Positions 30,121 to 32,559 of a stretch of 32,559 nt of DNA are shown piece after piece (positions within the stretch are counted from its first letter, which is position 1; each line of letters begins with the position of its first letter). The stretch comes from Bacteroidota bacterium (GTDB lineage Bacteria > Bacteroidota > Bacteroidia > Chitinophagales > Chitinophagaceae): assembly GCA_023433265.1 (NCBI GenBank), contig JAEZDR010000180.1, forward strand, positions 1-32,559, read 5' to 3'. The position numbers and the translations under genes were made by a program. A model generated the notes under the pieces. The model was not told the DNA's origin. It worked only from the letters and a program-made list of their open reading frames with translations, and did no database searches.

Positions 30121-30711
30121 TTACTCCCCGATGTTATATTGAGCAAAAAACAATTTTTTTAAACGCATCAGGCATTTATATTTCTGATTCTTAGCATTAT
30201 CTGAATTTGTATATCCAAATTCTGCTGCTATATCCTGCATGCCTTTTTTTTGCAGGTAATAGGCCTCAAGAAGGCTTTTACAAGGTTCGCCAAGGCTGTT
30301 AAGCGCCCGTTCCATGATTGCAAAATCCATGTTTTGCTTTTCGTGGTAGGCAAGGTCTTCTTCCACCGGTATGGTATCTTCAAACCCTTCAACCCTGCTT
30401 ACGAAGCGACCGCTTTGTTGTAACTTCTTGAGCCACAATCGCCTGCAAACCGAATAGACGTAAGTCTTGATTTGACAGGTGAGTACGAATGATTCTGATT
30501 TAGCCTTTTCGTAAAGGGCTACCATGGCTTCCTGGAATACATCCCTTGCGTCGTCGTAAGAACCGTTGTTATTCAAGATGAAAGCCTGAACCATTGAATA
30601 ATTCTCTTTATAAATGGTTTCTATAGCCTTCCTGTCGTGTTCTGCCAGTCCTTTTAATAAAACCTGCTCGTTGGTATCGCCTTTCACCTTGTCAATTCTT
30701 AATACGGGCAT
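30121..30711 (-). CDS. ECF-type sigma-70 family RNA polymerase sigma factor
   Basis: 196 residues. Region 2 runs from about 25 to 95 (AIETIYKENYSMVQAFILNN, DARDVFQEAMVALYEKA, TYVYSVCRRLWLKKL). A linker is followed by region 4 (RALNSLGEPCKSLLEAYYLQKKGMQDIAAEFGYTNSDNAKNQKYKCLMRLKKLF, about 136-189) with a helix-turn-helix. The NAKNQKYKCLMRLKKL end is characteristic of a Bacteroidota ECF branch. It is co-transcribed with the membrane protease gene (gap of three bases). Its upstream region (30712-30827) holds a GTAACC/GGTTAC inverted pair that could be part of an autoregulated promoter. Confidence 0.92.
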   Translation of the reverse strand: MPVLRIDKVKGDTNEQVLLKGLAEHDRKAIETIYKENYSMVQAFILNNNGSYDDARDVFQEAMVALYEKAKSESFVLTCQIKTYVYSVCRRLWLKKLQQSGRFVSRVEGFEDTIPVEEDLAYHEKQNMDFAIMERALNSLGEPCKSLLEAYYLQKKGMQDIAAEFGYTNSDNAKNQKYKCLMRLKKLFFAQYNIGE

Positions 30712-30721
30712 ATGAATAAAA

Positions 30722-30780
30722 GTAACCCAAAAGGGATCGGAAAAAAATATTTAAAAAAAGTTGCAAAAAACGAGGTTACC
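30722..30780. promoter_or_regulatory. Inverted GTAACC/GGTTAC pair between the ECF sigma gene and the lipoprotein gene
   Basis: GTAACC (30722-30727) and GGTTAC (30774-30779, inside the palindrome GGTTACC) face each other across a very A/T-rich 46-base spacer in the divergent gap. GGTAACC on the minus strand would sit ~65 bases before the sigma ATG, a plausible place for an ECF -35-like element. No experimental consensus for this sigma factor is known to me. Confidence 0.3.
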
Positions 30781-30827
30781 TTTTTTTGATAAAGGTATTA
30801 ATGTTGAAAATCATAAAAAATCAAACA

Positions 30828-31034
30828 ATGAAAAAATTATTATTGGTGTTAGCAATCGGTGCTTTCGCAGCTTGTTCAAATGGTGAGACTAACGAAGAAG
30901 CAACAGATACAACAACTGTTGTAACTCCAGAAGTTACTACTGAGCCAGCTCCTCCAGTAACAACTGACACTGCTACCATGACAACTCCTCCAGCTGGAGA
31001 TACTACAACTACTACTCCTCCTGCAGGCAAATAA
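30828..31034 (+). CDS. Small Thr/Pro-rich lipoprotein
   Basis: 68 residues from ATG 30828. In-frame ATG 30801 and TTG 30786 lie upstream but would spoil the lipoprotein signal. The N-terminus MKKLLLVLAIGAFAAC has a lipobox (FAAC) with Cys16 as the lipidation site. The mature part is only ~52 residues, low-complexity and made almost entirely of T, P, A, V, E, D and G (TTTVVTPEV, TEPAPPVTTD, GDTTTTTPPAGK). Such Thr/Pro-rich tails are extended and probably reach into the periplasm or onto the surface. No function is recognised. It is divergent from the ECF sigma gene and may belong to the same envelope-stress regulon (inference). It ends with a terminator at 31108-31136 after an unusually structured 3' region. 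Confidence 0.8.
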   Translation: MKKLLLVLAIGAFAACSNGETNEEATDTTTVVTPEVTTEPAPPVTTDTATMTTPPAGDTTTTTPPAGK

Positions 31035-31040
31035 TTGTAG

Positions 31041-31098
31041 CTACCGCAAGATTGCTTGTTTAGGTAGTTAACAGAAGAGTTTCATATGGCAAGCAATC
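31041..31098 (+). other. Mutually exclusive stems in the lipoprotein 3' region
   Basis: CTACC (31041-31045) can pair with GGTAG (31063-31067). GATTGCTTG (31050-31058) can pair perfectly with CAAGCAATC (31090-31098). The first hairpin encloses one arm of the second, so they cannot both form without a pseudoknot. This region lies between the lipoprotein stop and its terminator. Confidence 0.45.
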
Positions 31099-31107
31099 GT
31101 TAAAGAC

Positions 31108-31136
31108 GCCTTCCTTATTCCTAAGGAGGGCTTTTT
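31108..31136 (+). terminator. Terminator of the lipoprotein gene
   Basis: Ten-base stem GCCTTCCTTA (31108-31117) / TAAGGAGGGC (31122-31131) with one G-U pair and loop TTCC, followed by five T. Confidence 0.85.
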
Positions 31137-31148
31137 ATTATACATAAA

Positions 31149-31180
31149 TTTAATTCGAGGGTTAGTAGCAACTACCTTTG
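31149..31180 (+). promoter_or_regulatory. Promoter of the DEAD-box helicase gene
   Basis: TTTA (31149-31152; three of four bases of TTTG if shifted), 20 bases, then TACCTTTG (31173-31180), an exact TAnnTTTG. Predicted leader of about 11 bases to ATG 31198. Confidence 0.55.
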
Positions 31181-31197
31181 AATGAAAATCCATTTCA

Positions 31198-32559
31198 ATG
31201 CCCACATTCCAAGATTTAGGATTAGACGAACGATTATTAAACGCAATAACAGACCTTGGGTTTACAACACCCACACAGATACAAGAGAAGGCCATTCCGG
31301 TATTGTTGAGCGGAACAAAGGATTTTATTGGCCTTGCCCAAACCGGAACCGGTAAAACAGCAGCTTTTGGCTTGCCTTTGTTACAGTTAATTGAGGTAGA
31401 GCAAAAAACTCCGCAGGCTTTGATAGTATGTCCAACCAGGGAGCTTTGCCTGCAGATTCAAAAGGATATAGACAGTTTCAAGAAACATTTACGCCAGGCT
31501 AAAACGGTTGCCGTATATGGCGGGGCCAGCATTAGCGAGCAAATAAAACAAATAAGAAGGGGCGTACAGATTGTTGTAGCTACTCCCGGCCGCCTGATAG
31601 ACCTAATAGAACGGAAAGCGATAGACCTGGGTGAAATAGAATACGTTGTACTGGACGAGGCAGACGAAATGCTTAATATGGGTTTCCAGGAAGACATTGA
31701 GTTCATACTTCAAAACACGCCAAACCGGCAAGCCACCTGGTTGTTTAGTGCCACTATGCCCGCAGAAATTAGGAAAGTGAGCAAGCGCTACATGAACAGT
31801 CCTGCTGAAGTAACCGTAGGTAAGGCAAATACCGGGACGAAAACTGTAGATCATCAATACTTTGTAACCTCTTCGCATCAGCGTTACGAAGCGCTGAAAC
31901 GGTTAATAGATTTCAACCCGGGAATTTACGGGATCATTTTTACCAGGACGAAGGCTGACGCCCAGGAAATTTCGGAACGCCTCACGAGAGAAGGCTATGA
32001 CATTGACTCATTGCATGGCGACCTGTCGCAGGGTCAGAGAGACAAAGTAATGGGGCAGTTCCGGGATAAGAGCCTGCAACTGCTAATAGCTACCGATGTA
32101 GCAGCAAGAGGGATAGACGTACAAGGTATTACCCATGTAATCAACTACGAACTACCGGACGACGTTGAAGTGTATACGCACCGTAGTGGCCGTACCGGAC
32201 GTGCAGGTAAGAGTGGTGTGAGTATGTCGATTGTTCATACAAGGGAACTGTACAAGCTGAAGCAAATTGAAAGGATGATACAGGTGCCTTTTCATAAGCT
32301 TGACTTACCGTCTGGTAAGGATGTTTGCAGAAAACAATTTTTCTATTTTATGGACAAATTGCTACAGGCGGACATAAGCCATGGCGACTATACAACCTAC
32401 CTGCCTATGCTCCAGGAAAAGTTCCAGGAAGTATCGAAAGAAGAAGTGCTTACCCGTGTGGCAGCGCTTGAGTTTGACAGGTTTTTGAAATATTATGAGA
32501 ATGCTGAAGATTTAAATGCACGACAGCAAAAAGATGGAAGAGACAGGAGAGAGCAACAG
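31198..32559 (+). CDS. DEAD-box ATP-dependent RNA helicase (3' truncated by window end)
   Basis: 454 codons are open from ATG 31198 to the window end without a stop. All superfamily 2 motifs are visible: Q motif (PTQIQ, 25-29), Walker A AQTGTGKT (47-54), PTREL (79-83), TPGR (129-132), DEAD (153-156), SAT (185-187), FTRTKAD, ATDVAARGID (298-307) and HRSGRTGRAG (328-337). After the helicase core (to ~370) a C-terminal region begins that resembles the CsdA/DeaD type (FYFMDKLLQAD, then the charged NARQQKDGRDRREQQ). The complete protein probably has a basic RNA-binding tail beyond the window. The role would be RNA remodelling in ribosome assembly, RNA decay or cold adaptation. CsdA/DeaD versus RhlE cannot be settled from this part. 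It has its own promoter just upstream and a terminator behind that. Confidence 0.95.
   Translation, partial: MPTFQDLGLDERLLNAITDLGFTTPTQIQEKAIPVLLSGTKDFIGLAQTGTGKTAAFGLPLLQLIEVEQKTPQALIVCPTRELCLQIQKDIDSFKKHLRQAKTVAVYGGASISEQIKQIRRGVQIVVATPGRLIDLIERKAIDLGEIEYVVLDEADEMLNMGFQEDIEFILQNTPNRQATWLFSATMPAEIRKVSKRYMNSPAEVTVGKANTGTKTVDHQYFVTSSHQRYEALKRLIDFNPGIYGIIFTRTKADAQEISERLTREGYDIDSLHGDLSQGQRDKVMGQFRDKSLQLLIATDVAARGIDVQGITHVINYELPDDVEVYTHRSGRTGRAGKSGVSMSIVHTRELYKLKQIERMIQVPFHKLDLPSGKDVCRKQFFYFMDKLLQADISHGDYTTYLPMLQEKFQEVSKEEVLTRVAALEFDRFLKYYENAEDLNARQQKDGRDRREQQ

Overview
The window comes from the chromosome of a member of the Bacteroidota, most likely the family Chitinophagaceae. Evidence: a short primary sigma factor of about 285 residues; repeated TAnnTTTG promoter elements (the Bacteroidota -7 box) close upstream of genes; a serine palmitoyltransferase-like enzyme; a secreted nuclease with a type IX secretion (T9SS)-type C-terminal sorting domain; and a histidine kinase paired with a receiver-CRP fusion. 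I see no insertion sequence, prophage, CRISPR array, tRNA or rRNA. The content is mostly core and housekeeping genes.

Layout. 1-3.1 kb: 3' part of a serine palmitoyltransferase-like gene, a DUF72 gene with an unusual C-terminal extension, and rpoD. 3.3-6.3 kb: tight plus-strand operon of threonine aldolase, glucose-6-phosphate isomerase and acylphosphatase. 6.3-10.4 kb: clpC (minus), a small STAS protein (plus) and a secreted metal-binding HMA protein (minus). 10.6-12.8 kb: an outer-membrane barrel gene and a YceI-like gene. 13.3-19.5 kb: htpG (minus), a T9SS-secreted endonuclease/exonuclease/phosphatase, and an M1 metallopeptidase joined to a barrel-like C-terminal half. 19.5-24.9 kb: a FemAB/GNAT-like gene converging on a minus-strand cluster of DUF2130 protein, amino acid permease, heptose-7-phosphate kinase and ispD. 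25-28.8 kb: a conserved small protein, the REC-CRP regulator with its PAS histidine kinase, coaD and a hotdog thioesterase. 29-32.5 kb: an ECF sigma factor followed by a membrane protein that carries a trypsin-like protease where an anti-sigma factor would be expected, a small lipoprotein, and a DEAD-box RNA helicase cut by the window end.

The signals most worth a second look are: (1) four intergenic regions filled with degenerate tandem repeats that all have an 11-bp period but use different unit sequences (1970-2112, 9397-9547, 12997-13221, 28884-28927); (2) the fused anti-sigma-like/DegS-like protein next to its ECF sigma factor; (3) the FixL-like PAS kinase with a CRP-type response regulator; (4) the M1 peptidase-barrel fusion with a TTG start. 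Several start codons were set downstream of the longest open frame because the longer form begins at TTG or overlaps a promoter element.
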